Position numbers and translations under genes: made by a program
Part shown: one piece after another, positions 42,154 to 50,076 of the stretch
How positions within the stretch are numbered: the stretch's first letter is position 1
Layout: each line of letters opens with the position of its first letter
The notes under the pieces: generated by a model
Database searches by the model: none
What the model saw: the letters and a program-made list of their open reading frames with translations, nothing else
What the model was told of the DNA's origin: nothing
Origin: an uncultured Oscillospiraceae bacterium
GTDB lineage: Bacteria > Bacillota > Clostridia > Oscillospirales > Oscillospiraceae
Assembly (NCBI GenBank): GCA_944386845.1
Contig: CALXCP010000007.1
Location: 1-60,754 of the forward strand
Direction: 5' to 3'
DNA length: 60,754 nt

Positions 42154-43515
42154 TCATTTCTCCGCGATGGGGGGGACCAGGGCCTGGGCAGCCACGGCGG
42201 AGAGGACGCGGTCCCGGGCCTCGTCGGGGGAGAGGAGGGCCTGCTCCCCGGTGGCCATGTCCTTCAGGGACACCTTCCCCTGGGCCAGCTCGTCGTCCCC
42301 GAGGAAGAGGACGAAGGGCACCCCCAGCTTGTCGGCGTAGGACATCTTCTGCTTGAACTTCTTTTGCTCGGTGTACAGCTGGGTGCGGATGCCAGCCCCC
42401 CGCAGCCGGGTGGCCAGGGCCACGGCGGGGGCCAGGTCCTCGGTCATGGGCAGGATGAGCACGTCGGCCGGGGCGGTGGGCAGGGCGGGGTTCAGCAGCC
42501 CCTGCTCGCTGAGGACGTAGAACAGCCGGGTCAGCCCGATGGAGATGCCCACTCCGGGGAGTTGTTTGTCGGTGTAATATTCCGCTAAGTTATCATACCG
42601 GCCCCCGGAGCACACCGAGCCGATCTCCGGATGGTCCAGCAGGGCGGTCTCATAGACAGTGCCAGTGTAGTAGTCCAGCCCCCGGGCGATGGTCAGGTCC
42701 ACGGCGAAGTGGTCCTCGGGCACCCCGAAGCCGCTCAGGTGGCCCACCACGGTGGTCAGCTCGTCCAGCCCCCGGTCGAAGGTGGCGCTGCGGCCCCGCC
42801 AGCCCTCCAGACTGGCAAGGACTTCCCCTTGACTTCCCTTGATGCCGATGAATTTCAGGATCTCGTCCGCCTGCTCCGGCGTGAGGCCCAGCTCCTCCCC
42901 GGTGAGCAGGGCGGCCACCTTCTCCGGGCCGATCTTGTCCAGCTTGTCCACCGTGCGCATGATGTCGGCGGCCCTGTCGCTGAGGCCCAGCATCTCGTAG
43001 AAGCCGTTGAGGATGCGCCGGTTGTTCACCCGGATCTGGAACCGCCGCAGGCCCAGGGCGGTGAAGGTCTGGTAGATGATGGCGGGGATCTCCGCCTCGT
43101 TGAGGATGTCCAGCGACCCGTCCCCGATGATGTCGATGTCGGCCTGGTAGAACTCCCGGAAGCGGCCCCGCTGGGCCCGCTCCCCCCGGTAGACCTTGCC
43201 GATCTGGTAGCGGCGGAAGGGGAAGGCCAGCTCCGAGTAGTGCAGGGCCACGTACTTGGCCAGGGGGACGGTGAGGTCGAAGCGGAGAGACAGATCGCTG
43301 TCCCCCTTGGTGAAGCGGTAGATCTGCTTCTCGGTCTCGCCCCCGGCCTTGGCCAGCAGCACCTCGCTGGCCTCGATGGCCGGGGTGTCCAGCGGGGTGA
43401 AGCCGTAGAGGGAGTAGGACCGGCGCAGCAGCTCCATCATCCGCTCCATCTGCTGCTGAGGCCGGGGCAGCAGCTCCATGAAGCCCGACAGGGTGCGGGG
43501 CTTTTGTTTGGCCAT
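42154..43515 (-). CDS. hisS: Histidyl-tRNA synthetase
   Basis: Class II synthetase charging tRNA-His, 453 residues, a little longer than the usual 420-430. Motif 2 is visible as YRGERAQRGRFREFYQADID, the histidine-specific motif as ARGLDYYTGTVYE, and motif 3 in GVGISIGLTRLFYVL. The C-terminal anticodon-binding domain runs about 345-440. ATG 43515 follows AAGGAGC. It is second in the GNAT-hisS-hypothetical-aspS operon. Confidence 0.96.
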   Translation of the reverse strand: MAKQKPRTLSGFMELLPRPQQQMERMMELLRRSYSLYGFTPLDTPAIEASEVLLAKAGGETEKQIYRFTKGDSDLSLRFDLTVPLAKYVALHYSELAFPFRRYQIGKVYRGERAQRGRFREFYQADIDIIGDGSLDILNEAEIPAIIYQTFTALGLRRFQIRVNNRRILNGFYEMLGLSDRAADIMRTVDKLDKIGPEKVAALLTGEELGLTPEQADEILKFIGIKGSQGEVLASLEGWRGRSATFDRGLDELTTVVGHLSGFGVPEDHFAVDLTIARGLDYYTGTVYETALLDHPEIGSVCSGGRYDNLAEYYTDKQLPGVGISIGLTRLFYVLSEQGLLNPALPTAPADVLILPMTEDLAPAVALATRLRGAGIRTQLYTEQKKFKQKMSYADKLGVPFVLFLGDDELAQGKVSLKDMATGEQALLSPDEARDRVLSAVAAQALVPPIAEK

Positions 43516-43565
43516 ATCGATCGCTCCTTGTATCAAAAAGTAGAAATATTACAAATCGGAATGAG

Positions 43566-44051
43566 TCAGCCCTGCTGGGCCGCCCGGTCCAGGGTCTCGC
43601 CGGTGAGGCGGTAGGTGGTCCAGTCCTCCATGGGCCGGGCCCCGAGGGAGAGGTAGAACTGGATGCTGGGCCGGTTCCAGTCCAGGCAGGACCACTCCAG
43701 CCGGCCGCAGCCCCGCTCCTTGGTGATCCGGGCCAGCCGGCGCAGCAGGGCGCCGCCGCAGCCCTTGCCCCGGTGCTCGGGCAGGACGAACAGGTCCTCC
43801 AGGTAGATGCCCGCCCGGCTCAGGAAGGTGGAGAAGTTGTGGAAGAACAGGGCGAAGCCCACCGGCTGGCCGTCCAGGCAGACGAAGAGGACCTCCGCCT
43901 TCTTCTTCTCGAAGAGCCACTCCCGGAGCAGCGCCTCGGTGGCCACCACCTCGTGGGACAGGTGCTCGTACTCCGCCAGGCCCCGGATGAACTCCAGGAT
44001 GCGGGGGCAGTCCTCGGGCAGGGCGAAACGGAAGGAGATGGGTTCAGACAA
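43566..44051 (-). CDS. GNAT-family N-acetyltransferase (SSAT-like)
   Basis: A 161-residue acetyl-CoA-dependent transferase. The acetyl-CoA loop is in LPEHRGKGCGGALLRRLARI (Q/RxxGxG/A type), with the beta-bulge region GIYLEDLFV before it. Length and the phrases RGLAEYEHLSHEV and HNFSTFLSRAGIYLED resemble the diamine/spermidine acetyltransferase-like group. The substrate is not proven. It is the first gene after the T-box terminator, so it is made under the same amino-acid-tRNA control as hisS and aspS. Confidence 0.85.
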   Translation of the reverse strand: MSEPISFRFALPEDCPRILEFIRGLAEYEHLSHEVVATEALLREWLFEKKKAEVLFVCLDGQPVGFALFFHNFSTFLSRAGIYLEDLFVLPEHRGKGCGGALLRRLARITKERGCGRLEWSCLDWNRPSIQFYLSLGARPMEDWTTYRLTGETLDRAAQQG

Positions 44052-44082
44052 GGGAAATGCCTCCTCTCAGGGGTGGACGGGC

Positions 44083-44358
44083 AAAAAAAGATGCTCCCGT
44101 CCCCAGGACCATGGGACGAGAGCATGACGCGCGTCACGCTTCGTGGTGCCACCCACGTTCGGGCCCCGCCGGGCGGGACCCCTCTTTTGCCCCTTTGTGC
44201 GGCGGGCGACCGCGGGCGTCTCCGCCCCCGCTCCGTCCCTGTCACGGACGCCTCCTGCCGTGGGGCGCTTCCAGCCTGGGCGCCCCTCTCTGTCCGGCGG
44301 TGCCGGCGTCCCTCCGGCCTGACGGCCTCATGGGACTTCCTCGCGGTGTGCGGGTACC
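44083..44358 (-). ncRNA. T-box riboswitch of the hisS-aspS operon (probable Asp specifier)
   Basis: A tRNA-sensing leader on the minus strand. The T-box core reads GGGTGGCACCACG (44154-44142). Stem I can be drawn with GGACGCC pairing with GGCGTCC, and the distal loop has AGAGAG and GCTGGAAG. The proposed specifier is GAC (44243-44241) in GTGACAGG, which fits aspartate; the outer helix is CCGTC with GACGG. The terminator is a 13-bp stem (44125-44113 with 44103-44091) with one GU pair, followed by seven T. Known Bacillus hisS-aspS operons also have a T-box. Histidine codons are not found in the loop. Confidence 0.85.
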
Positions 44359-44387
44359 ATTCTAACAGAGCGGCCCCCCGCTGTCAA
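44359..44387 (-). promoter_or_regulatory. Promoter of the T-box hisS-aspS operon
   Basis: On the minus strand a perfect TTGACA (44387-44382), a 17-bp spacer and TAGAAT (44364-44359). The -35 is four bases past the mgsA stop, so mgsA transcripts may read into the leader. Confidence 0.85.
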
Positions 44388-44390
44388 GGC

Positions 44391-44807
44391 TCAGGTGGCC
44401 AGGGGCTTGCTGCCCCCCCGGACCATGTCCCGCCAGTCCAGGTCGCCCCGGGCGAGACCGTGGATGAGGATCTCGGCGGTGGCGATGTTGCTGGCGAAGG
44501 GGACGGAGTACTGGTCGCACAGCCGGGTGATATAGCGCAGGTCGTCCTCCAGCTCGTCAGAGGCGGGGTCGTTGAAGAAGATGACCATGTCGATCTCGTT
44601 GTAGGCGATGCGGGCGCCGATCTGCTGGCTCCCCCCGTGGGTGTGGGAGAGGAACAGGTGGACGGGCAGGCCGGTGGCCTCGGTCACCAGGCGGCCGGTG
44701 GTGTTGGTGGCGCAGAGGGTGTGCTTGGACAGGATGCCGCAGTAGGCGATGCAGAACTGGACCATCAGCTCTTTTTTGTGGTCGTGGCTCATCAGGGCGA
44801 TATTCAT
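44391..44807 (-). CDS. mgsA: Methylglyoxal synthase
   Basis: Converts dihydroxyacetone phosphate to methylglyoxal and phosphate, a glycolytic overflow route. It has 138 residues. The substrate site is visible: ALMSHDHKKELMVQFC, ATNTTGRLV, SHTHGGSQQIGARI and FFNDP. The last motif includes the conserved Asp base. It is 34 bases after minD on the same strand. Clostridia often place mgsA beside min genes, although a functional link is not known. Confidence 0.96.
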   Translation of the reverse strand: MNIALMSHDHKKELMVQFCIAYCGILSKHTLCATNTTGRLVTEATGLPVHLFLSHTHGGSQQIGARIAYNEIDMVIFFNDPASDELEDDLRYITRLCDQYSVPFASNIATAEILIHGLARGDLDWRDMVRGGSKPLAT

Positions 44808-44841
44808 CCGAACCTTCCTTTCTGTTCGTTCTCCCGGACGG

Positions 44842-45579
44842 TCAGCGCAGGTGCATGATGGGCACGCGCCGGCCCTCCAGCCGTTTGGCGATGTTGAGAT
44901 AGGCCCGGGCGGCGCCCCGGCCCGCGGTGTCCAGGATCAGGGGGACCCCCCGGTTGGCGGCCAGCATGACCCGCTCGTCCTCGGGCACCACCCCCAGCAG
45001 GGGCAGGCCGGCGGTGTTCATGGCGTCGTCGATGGTGGCCCGCAGCCGGCGCAGCAGCTGGGGCTGCACCCGGTTCACCACCAGCTGCACCGAGGGGAGG
45101 GCCAGCTCGGTCACCACCCGCTGGGCGTCCCGAAGGGCGGAGGCGTCGCTGGTGGCCACCACCACCGCCCGGTCCGCCCCGGCGCAGGCCAGGCGGAAGC
45201 CCGCCCCCACGCCGGCGGGGGAGTCCAGCAGGATGAAGTCATACTCAGTCCGGGCCCGGTCCAGCAGGGCCTCCATGGCCTCGGGGGAGAGGGACTCCGG
45301 GGAGGAGCGCAGCGGCGCGGTGAGCAGGAAGAGCCCGGGCAGCATCGGGTGGGCCGCGGCGGCCCGGTCCAGCGGGCAGCGGCCCTCCAGCACGTCGGAG
45401 AAGTCCATGAGCACCCGGTCGGTCATCCCGAGGGTGATGTCCAGGTTGCGCAGCCCCGTGTCCATATCGATGCAGAGCACCCGGCGCCCGAGGGCGGCCA
45501 GGCAGGAGGCCACGCCCCCCGTCAGGGAGGTCTTTCCCGTCCCCCCCTTGCCGGAGGTGACGACGATCACCGTTCCCAT
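44842..45579 (-). CDS. minD: MinD-type ATPase without the usual C-terminal membrane helix
   Basis: Deviant-Walker ATPase of 245 residues. The P-loop is SGKGGTGKTSLTGG, then DMDTGLRNLDITLG, whose GLRNLD is diagnostic for MinD, and LLDSPAGVGAG is the Walker B-type stretch. The protein ends YLNIAKRLEGRRVPIMHLR. In Bacillus and E. coli MinD a membrane-targeting amphipathic helix follows this point; here about 20 residues are absent. No minC, minE or divIVA is nearby. It may act in division-site placement, possibly with a different membrane strategy, or as a MinD-like ATPase. Confidence 0.9.
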   Translation of the reverse strand: MGTVIVVTSGKGGTGKTSLTGGVASCLAALGRRVLCIDMDTGLRNLDITLGMTDRVLMDFSDVLEGRCPLDRAAAAHPMLPGLFLLTAPLRSSPESLSPEAMEALLDRARTEYDFILLDSPAGVGAGFRLACAGADRAVVVATSDASALRDAQRVVTELALPSVQLVVNRVQPQLLRRLRATIDDAMNTAGLPLLGVVPEDERVMLAANRGVPLILDTAGRGAARAYLNIAKRLEGRRVPIMHLR

Positions 45580-45601
45580 GGCTCAGCCTCCAGTCTTTAA
45601 A

Positions 45602-45630
45602 AGTGTATCACGTTTGGTGGAAACATTCAA
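45602..45630 (-). promoter_or_regulatory. Promoter of minD-mgsA
   Basis: On the minus strand, TTGAAT (45630-45625), a 17-bp spacer and TACACT (45607-45602), 22 bases from the minD start, in an AT-rich stretch. Confidence 0.7.
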
Positions 45631-45679
45631 GAAAATTTTAAAATATCACCGAAAAAACAGCAGAAAGACGGAAAAACCG

Positions 45680-46393
45680 TCACAGCGGGGCCTTCTGGAT
45701 CCTGGCCCACCGCCGGGGGTACCCCGGGGGGGTAGGGGCGTTTTTCCGGATGAGGACCGCCTGATGGGTGACCTCGGCGCCGGGGACCGGATAGCTCCGG
45801 CAGCCCTCCGGAGCGCCCCCGAGGGCGGACAGAGCGCCGGCCGCGCCGGCCAGCTCCTCCCCGCCGCCGGGGCCCTTCATGGCCACGAACAGCCCGCCGG
45901 GGCGCACAAAGGGGAGGCACAGCTCGCACAGCACCCGCAGCTCGGCCACGGCCCGGGCGGCGGCCACGTCAAAGGAGTCCCGCAGCCCGGGCTCCCGGGA
46001 GAGCTCCTCCGCCCGGCCGTGGAGCCGGACGACGCCCTCCAGCCTCAGGGCGGCGCACACCTCTCCCAGCCAGTCCAGCCGCTTGGCCAGCCCGTCCAGC
46101 AGGGTGAGCTCCAGCGAGGGCTCCAGGATCTTCAGCACCAGGCCGGGGAAGCCGGCCCCGGTGCCCACGTCGATGAGGCGCCTGCCCCGGAGGTCGCAGA
46201 CGGTGAGCAGGGCGGCGCAGTCCAGCATGTGGAGCCGGGCCGCCTGCTCCGGGTCGGTGATGGCGGTGAGGTTCATCACCCGGTTCTTCTCCAGCAGCAA
46301 CCGGCCGTACTCCGCCAGCTGCCCCGGGGCCTCCGGCGGCACCCGGTCCAGCAGGCCCAGCTGGGAGAGGCCGGCGCGGATGATCGCTTCCAT
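45680..46393 (-). CDS. rsmG: 16S rRNA (guanine-N7) methyltransferase RsmG (GidB)
   Basis: Methylates G527 (E. coli numbering) of 16S rRNA using SAM. It has 237 residues. The SAM loop is LIDVGTGAGFPGLVLKI, preceded by NLTAITDPEQAARLHMLDC, and followed by TLLDGLAKRLDWLGEV; AARAVAELRVLCE is the distal signature. ATG 46393 follows GAGGTGA; a GTG three codons earlier is possible. In many Firmicutes rsmG stands near noc-parA-parB; here it lies downstream of serS and mscL on the same strand. Confidence 0.95.
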   Translation of the reverse strand: MEAIIRAGLSQLGLLDRVPPEAPGQLAEYGRLLLEKNRVMNLTAITDPEQAARLHMLDCAALLTVCDLRGRRLIDVGTGAGFPGLVLKILEPSLELTLLDGLAKRLDWLGEVCAALRLEGVVRLHGRAEELSREPGLRDSFDVAAARAVAELRVLCELCLPFVRPGGLFVAMKGPGGGEELAGAAGALSALGGAPEGCRSYPVPGAEVTHQAVLIRKNAPTPPGYPRRWARIQKAPL

Positions 46394-46403
46394 CCCCGTC
46401 ACC

Positions 46404-46763
46404 TCACAGCTGGGCGGCCACCCGGGCCACCCCGTCGGCCAGAAAATACAGCCCCGCCAGCACCCCCACGGCGGCCAGCACCACCGCCCCGGCGGGGGAG
46501 GCCCCCGCCCGGCGCAGGTCCCGGGCCTTCAGGATCTGGATGGCGGCGAAGGCAAGGCAGGCGGGGGCCAGCATGATGCCCGCCGCCCCCCGGATCAGGG
46601 AGCCGGTGGCCAGCCCGTAGGTGGACAGGGCGATGAGGATGACCATGTAGACCACGCCCATCCAGGCCAGCACCCGCTTGGCGGGGGAGGCGGGGACGTA
46701 GCCCCTGTCCGGCTCCTGCTCCGGTGTCTGCTCCGGGGCGCCGGGGCGCAGCTCGTCGGGCAT
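46404..46763 (-). CDS. Small membrane protein of unknown function
   Basis: A 119-residue protein: a Pro/Glu-rich cytoplasmic start (about 1-28), then three membrane helices near 29-52 (VLAWMGVVYMVILIALSTYG), 57-77 (GAAGIMLAPACLAFAAIQIL) and 90-112 (AVVLAAVGVLAGLYFLADGV). Its ATG immediately follows the mscL stop and its stop lies 11 bases before rsmG, so all three are likely co-transcribed. No family is recognised. Confidence 0.75.
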   Translation of the reverse strand: MPDELRPGAPEQTPEQEPDRGYVPASPAKRVLAWMGVVYMVILIALSTYGLATGSLIRGAAGIMLAPACLAFAAIQILKARDLRRAGASPAGAVVLAAVGVLAGLYFLADGVARVAAQL

Positions 46764-47198
46764 TTACTTCTTCTCCTTCAGCAGGTCCCGGATCTCGGTG
46801 AGCAGCTTCTCCTCGTTGGAGGGCTCGGGGGGAGCCGGGGGGGCGGCGGGGGCGGCCTCCTTCTTGCGGTGCATGCTGTTGAAGGCCTTGACGATGCAGA
46901 AGACCACGAAGGCCATGATGAGGAAGTTGATGACCGCGTTGAGGAAGTTGCCGTAGTTCAGGGTGTTGGGGGTCTCGCTCACCGTGCCGAAGAGGTTGGG
47001 CAGCACGATCTGCATGGCGGAGAAGTCCACGCCGCCCAGGAAGATGGACACGATGGGCATGATGACGTCGGCGGTGAGGGAGCTGGTGATGGTGGAGAAG
47101 GCGCCGCCGATGATGACGCCTACCGCCAGGTCCAGCACGTTGCCCCGGGCGATGAACTCCCGGAACTCATGGATAAAACCCTTGCTTTTCTCTTTCAT
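46764..47198 (-). CDS. mscL: Large-conductance mechanosensitive channel MscL
   Basis: Pentameric osmotic safety valve. It has 144 residues. An N-terminal amphipathic helix (FIHEFREFIARGNVLDLAVG) leads to TM1 (VGVIIGGAFSTITSSLTADV) and TM2 (AVINFLIMAFVVFCIVKAFN), joined by an external loop, and ends in a charged coil (EKLLTEIRDLLKEKK), all typical. It lies 30 bases after serS on the same strand and abuts the next gene. Confidence 0.97.
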   Translation of the reverse strand: MKEKSKGFIHEFREFIARGNVLDLAVGVIIGGAFSTITSSLTADVIMPIVSIFLGGVDFSAMQIVLPNLFGTVSETPNTLNYGNFLNAVINFLIMAFVVFCIVKAFNSMHRKKEAAPAAPPAPPEPSNEEKLLTEIRDLLKEKK

Positions 47199-47228
47199 TT
47201 CATAAACCCTTTTTTTCCCTTCCGGGAT

Positions 47229-48533
47229 TTATTTGTTGGGGATCAGCAGCTCCTTGCCCCCCACGTAGGGGCGCAGGACGGCGGGGATCTTCACGGAGCC
47301 GTCGGCCTGGAGGTTGTTCTCCAGCAGGGCGATGAGCATACGGGGGGGCGCCACCACGGTGTTGTTGAGGGTGTGGGGCAGGTACATCTTCCCGTCGGCC
47401 CCCTTCACCCGCATCTTCAGCCGCCGCGCCTGGGCGTCGCCCAGGTTGGAGCAGGAGCACACCTCAAAATACTTCTGCTGCCGGGGGCTCCACGCCTCGA
47501 TGTCGCAGGACTTCACCTTCAGGTCGGCCAGGTCGCCGGAGCAGCACTCCAGCTGCCGCACGGGGATGTCCAGGGAGCGGAACAGCTCCACGGAGTACTT
47601 CCACATCTGGTCGTACCACTTCATGGAGTCCTCGGGCTTGCAGACCACGATCATCTCCTGCTTCTCGAACTGGTGGATGCGGTAGACGCCCCGCTCCTCG
47701 ATGCCGTGGGCCCCCTTCTCCTTCCGGAAGCAGGGGGAGTAGGAGGTCAGGGTCTGGGGCAGGGAGTCCTCGGGGATGATCTGGTCGATGTAGCGGCCGA
47801 TCATGGAGTGCTCGCTGGTGCCGATGAGGTAGAGGTCCTCCCCCTCGATCTTGTACATCATGGCGTCCATGTCGGTCTGGGACATGACCCCCTCCACCAC
47901 GTTGCCGTGGATCATGAAGGGGGGGATGCAGAAGGTGAAGCCCTTGCCGATCATGAAGTCCCGGGCATAGGCCAGCACCCCCTCGTGGAGACGGGCGATG
48001 TCCCCCAGCAGGTAGTAGAACCCGTTGCCCGACACCCGGCCGGCGGCGTCCATGTCGATGCCGCCGAAGGACTCCATGATCTGGGTGTGGTAGGGGATCT
48101 CAAAATCAGGCACCGCGGGCTCGCCGAAGCGCTCCACCTCCACGTTGTGGGTGTCGTCGGGGCCCAGGGGGACAGAGGGGTCGATCATCTGGGGGATCTG
48201 GAGCATGATGCGGTGGATCTGCTCGGCCAGCTCGGCCTCCCGGCTCTCCAGCCAGGCCAGCCGGTCGGCGTCCGCCTTTACCTCGGCCTTCAGGGCCTCG
48301 GCCTCGGCGGCCTTGGCGGGGTCCTTTTTGGCCTGCCCCATGAGGACGCCCACCTGCTTGCTCTTGGCGTTCCGGCTGGCCCGGAGCTGGTTGGCCTCGG
48401 TCATGGCGGCCCGGTTCTCCCCGTCCAGGGCCAGCACCTGGTCCACCAGGGGCAGCTTCTGGTCCTGGAACTTCTTTTTGATGTTTTCCTTGACGGCTTC
48501 CGGGTCCTCCCGGATGAATTTGATGTCCAGCAT
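47229..48533 (-). CDS. serS: Seryl-tRNA synthetase, atypical active-site variant
   Basis: Class II synthetase, 434 residues. The N-terminal coiled-coil arm that grips tRNA-Ser is clear (about 30-100, with AAEAEALKAEVKADADRLAW). Motif 2 is FRKEKGAHGIEERGVYRIHQ, with an unusual ERGVYR where GRDTRG or GKDTRG is common; the amino-acid loop reads LIGTSEHSMIG where LIPTAEV is common. Motif 3 is in APPRMLIALLENN followed by LQADGSVKIP. It may be a second SerRS type. ATG 48533 is used. A parS-like palindrome lies 30 bases upstream. Confidence 0.92.
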   Translation of the reverse strand: MLDIKFIREDPEAVKENIKKKFQDQKLPLVDQVLALDGENRAAMTEANQLRASRNAKSKQVGVLMGQAKKDPAKAAEAEALKAEVKADADRLAWLESREAELAEQIHRIMLQIPQMIDPSVPLGPDDTHNVEVERFGEPAVPDFEIPYHTQIMESFGGIDMDAAGRVSGNGFYYLLGDIARLHEGVLAYARDFMIGKGFTFCIPPFMIHGNVVEGVMSQTDMDAMMYKIEGEDLYLIGTSEHSMIGRYIDQIIPEDSLPQTLTSYSPCFRKEKGAHGIEERGVYRIHQFEKQEMIVVCKPEDSMKWYDQMWKYSVELFRSLDIPVRQLECCSGDLADLKVKSCDIEAWSPRQQKYFEVCSCSNLGDAQARRLKMRVKGADGKMYLPHTLNNTVVAPPRMLIALLENNLQADGSVKIPAVLRPYVGGKELLIPNK

Positions 48534-48563
48534 GGCTGTCGTTCACCTCAGACGTAATGTTAT

Positions 48564-48579
48564 CGTTTCATGTGAAACA
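48564..48579. promoter_or_regulatory. parS-like palindrome 1
   Basis: CGTTTCATGTGAAACA matches 14 of the 16 bases of the Bacillus parS (TGTTTCACGTGAAACA). It is in the gap between serS and the coiled-coil gene. Confidence 0.75.
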
Positions 48580-48584
48580 GCGGC

Positions 48585-49145
48585 TCAGTAGAGCCGGTCG
48601 TAGATCTCCTGATACCGGTCGGCGGGGGAGAAGCGGCCCGAGTCGGTGACGCTCTCTGCGGGCAGGTCCTCCGCGGTGAGGCCGGCCTCCGCCATCCCCT
48701 GGATGAGGGTGCGGGCGGTGGTGTACCGGCTCCGGACATAGGCCTCGTTGATCTGCCAGAACCAGTCCATGGCCCGGGTCTGCCGGTCCAGGGCGTCCCG
48801 CTCCTCTGTGAGGGCGTCCCGCTCCGCCTCCAGGCGGGCGGCCTGCTCCTCCAGGTCCTCCACCTGGTTTTCCAGCCGGGCGTTCTCCTCGGTGAGGTGC
48901 AGGTTGTCCTCCTGGAGCTGGCTGATGGACTGCATGGCGGACACCGACTGGTTCAGCCCGTCCAGCATCTGGGCGTTGTTCCGCTGCTGCATGAGATAGG
49001 ACAGCAGGATCAGCACGCAGGCGGCCAGAAAGAGCAGCAGGATGTACAGCACCACCGAGCGCTGCTTGTGGGCGGTCCTGGGCCGGCGGGGCGGGCGGTC
49101 CGCTCCGCCGGCGGGGGTGGGGGACTCCCGGCGTTCCTCGCTCAT
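48585..49145 (-). CDS. Membrane-anchored coiled-coil protein coupled to parB
   Basis: A 186-residue protein. A basic Pro/Arg tail (about 1-30) precedes one membrane helix (about 31-52, SVVLYILLLFLAACVLILLS), then a coiled coil (about 60-125: ENARLENQVEDLEEQAARLE) and a helical end (AVRSRYTTARTLIQGM region). Its ATG overlaps the parB stop by four bases (ATGA), so it is made with ParB. No family is recognised. A FtsB/SepF-like link to division or anchoring of the ParB system would be a hypothesis. Confidence 0.8.
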   Translation of the reverse strand: MSEERRESPTPAGGADRPPRRPRTAHKQRSVVLYILLLFLAACVLILLSYLMQQRNNAQMLDGLNQSVSAMQSISQLQEDNLHLTEENARLENQVEDLEEQAARLEAERDALTEERDALDRQTRAMDWFWQINEAYVRSRYTTARTLIQGMAEAGLTAEDLPAESVTDSGRFSPADRYQEIYDRLY

Positions 49146-50011
49146 AGGCCACCTCCGCCGCGGCCCAGAAGGGCCAGTAGGGCCTCCAGGTCCTCCTCGT
49201 TATAGTATTCCAGCTCCACCCGGCCCTTTTTCCGCCCCGGGAGGATCCGCACCCGGCGGCCCAGCCGGCCGGAGAGGCTCTTCTCCGCGTCCCGGAGGTA
49301 GAGGGCGGCCTGGGGGTCGGCGGCGGGACGGGCCTTCGGGGGCTTTTTGGCGGCGAGCTTTTTGGCCAGCTGCTCCGCCTGCCGCACCGACAGTCCCTCC
49401 CGGACGATCTGCTCGGCCAGGGTGTCCCGGAGCTTCTCCGGGGCGGCCAGCACCGCCCGGGCGTGGCCGGCGGACAGATTGCCCTCCTCCAGCAGGGCCC
49501 TGGCCTTTGGGGGGAGGGTGAGCAGCCGCAGGGCGTTGGCCACCGCGGGACGGGACTTGCCCATCCGCCGGGCCACCCCGTCCTGGGTCAGGCCGTACTC
49601 CCGGATGAGGGTCTCATAGCCCAGAGCCTCCTCCACCGGGTTCAGGTCCTCCCGCTGGAGGTTCTCGATGAGGGCCAGCTCCATCACCTTGCGGTCGTCG
49701 GCCTCGATGATCAGGGCGGGCACCTCGGTGAGGCCGGCCAGCTTGGCGGCCCGCCAGCGCCGCTCTCCGGCGATGATCTGGTAGTAGCCGGAGGAGAGGC
49801 GCCGCACCGTCAGGGGCTGCAGGATGCCGTGCTCCCGGATGGAGTCGGCCAGCTCGGCCAGGCTGTCCTGGTCGAAGTGCTTCCGGGGCTGGTCCAGTCC
49901 CGGCTGGATCTGAGCCAGGGGCAGGGTGACCGAGCCGCCCTCCTGGCTCTGGAGGGACACGTCCCCCATGAGGGCGCCCAGGCCCCGGCCCAGGCCCTTT
50001 GGCTTTGTCAT
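49142..50011 (-). CDS. parB: Chromosome partition protein ParB (Spo0J)
   Basis: CTPase that loads on parS and spreads to bring condensin to the origin. It has 289 residues. The N-terminal CTP-binding part contains QPRKHFDQ, IREHGILQPLTVRRL and AGERRWRAAKLAG, and the HTH includes TQDGVARRMGKSRPAVANAL. The C-terminal dimerisation region runs from about 235 (KSLSGRLGRRVRILPGRKKG). ATG 50011 follows GGAAGG. It is the second gene of parA-parB, with a parS-like site in the 65-bp gap between them. Confidence 0.96.
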   Translation of the reverse strand: MTKPKGLGRGLGALMGDVSLQSQEGGSVTLPLAQIQPGLDQPRKHFDQDSLAELADSIREHGILQPLTVRRLSSGYYQIIAGERRWRAAKLAGLTEVPALIIEADDRKVMELALIENLQREDLNPVEEALGYETLIREYGLTQDGVARRMGKSRPAVANALRLLTLPPKARALLEEGNLSAGHARAVLAAPEKLRDTLAEQIVREGLSVRQAEQLAKKLAAKKPPKARPAADPQAALYLRDAEKSLSGRLGRRVRILPGRKKGRVELEYYNEEDLEALLALLGRGGGGL

Positions 50012-50056
50012 GTGTCTCTGTGACCTTCCTTTCTGACGCTCCGCCTTCGGCGGAGG

Positions 50057-50072
50057 TGTTTCACGTGGAACT
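50057..50072. promoter_or_regulatory. parS-like palindrome 2
   Basis: TGTTTCACGTGGAACT matches 14 of 16 bases of Bacillus parS and keeps the CACGTG centre. It lies between parA and parB, four bases after the parA stop. Confidence 0.75.
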
Positions 50073-50076
50073 CCGG

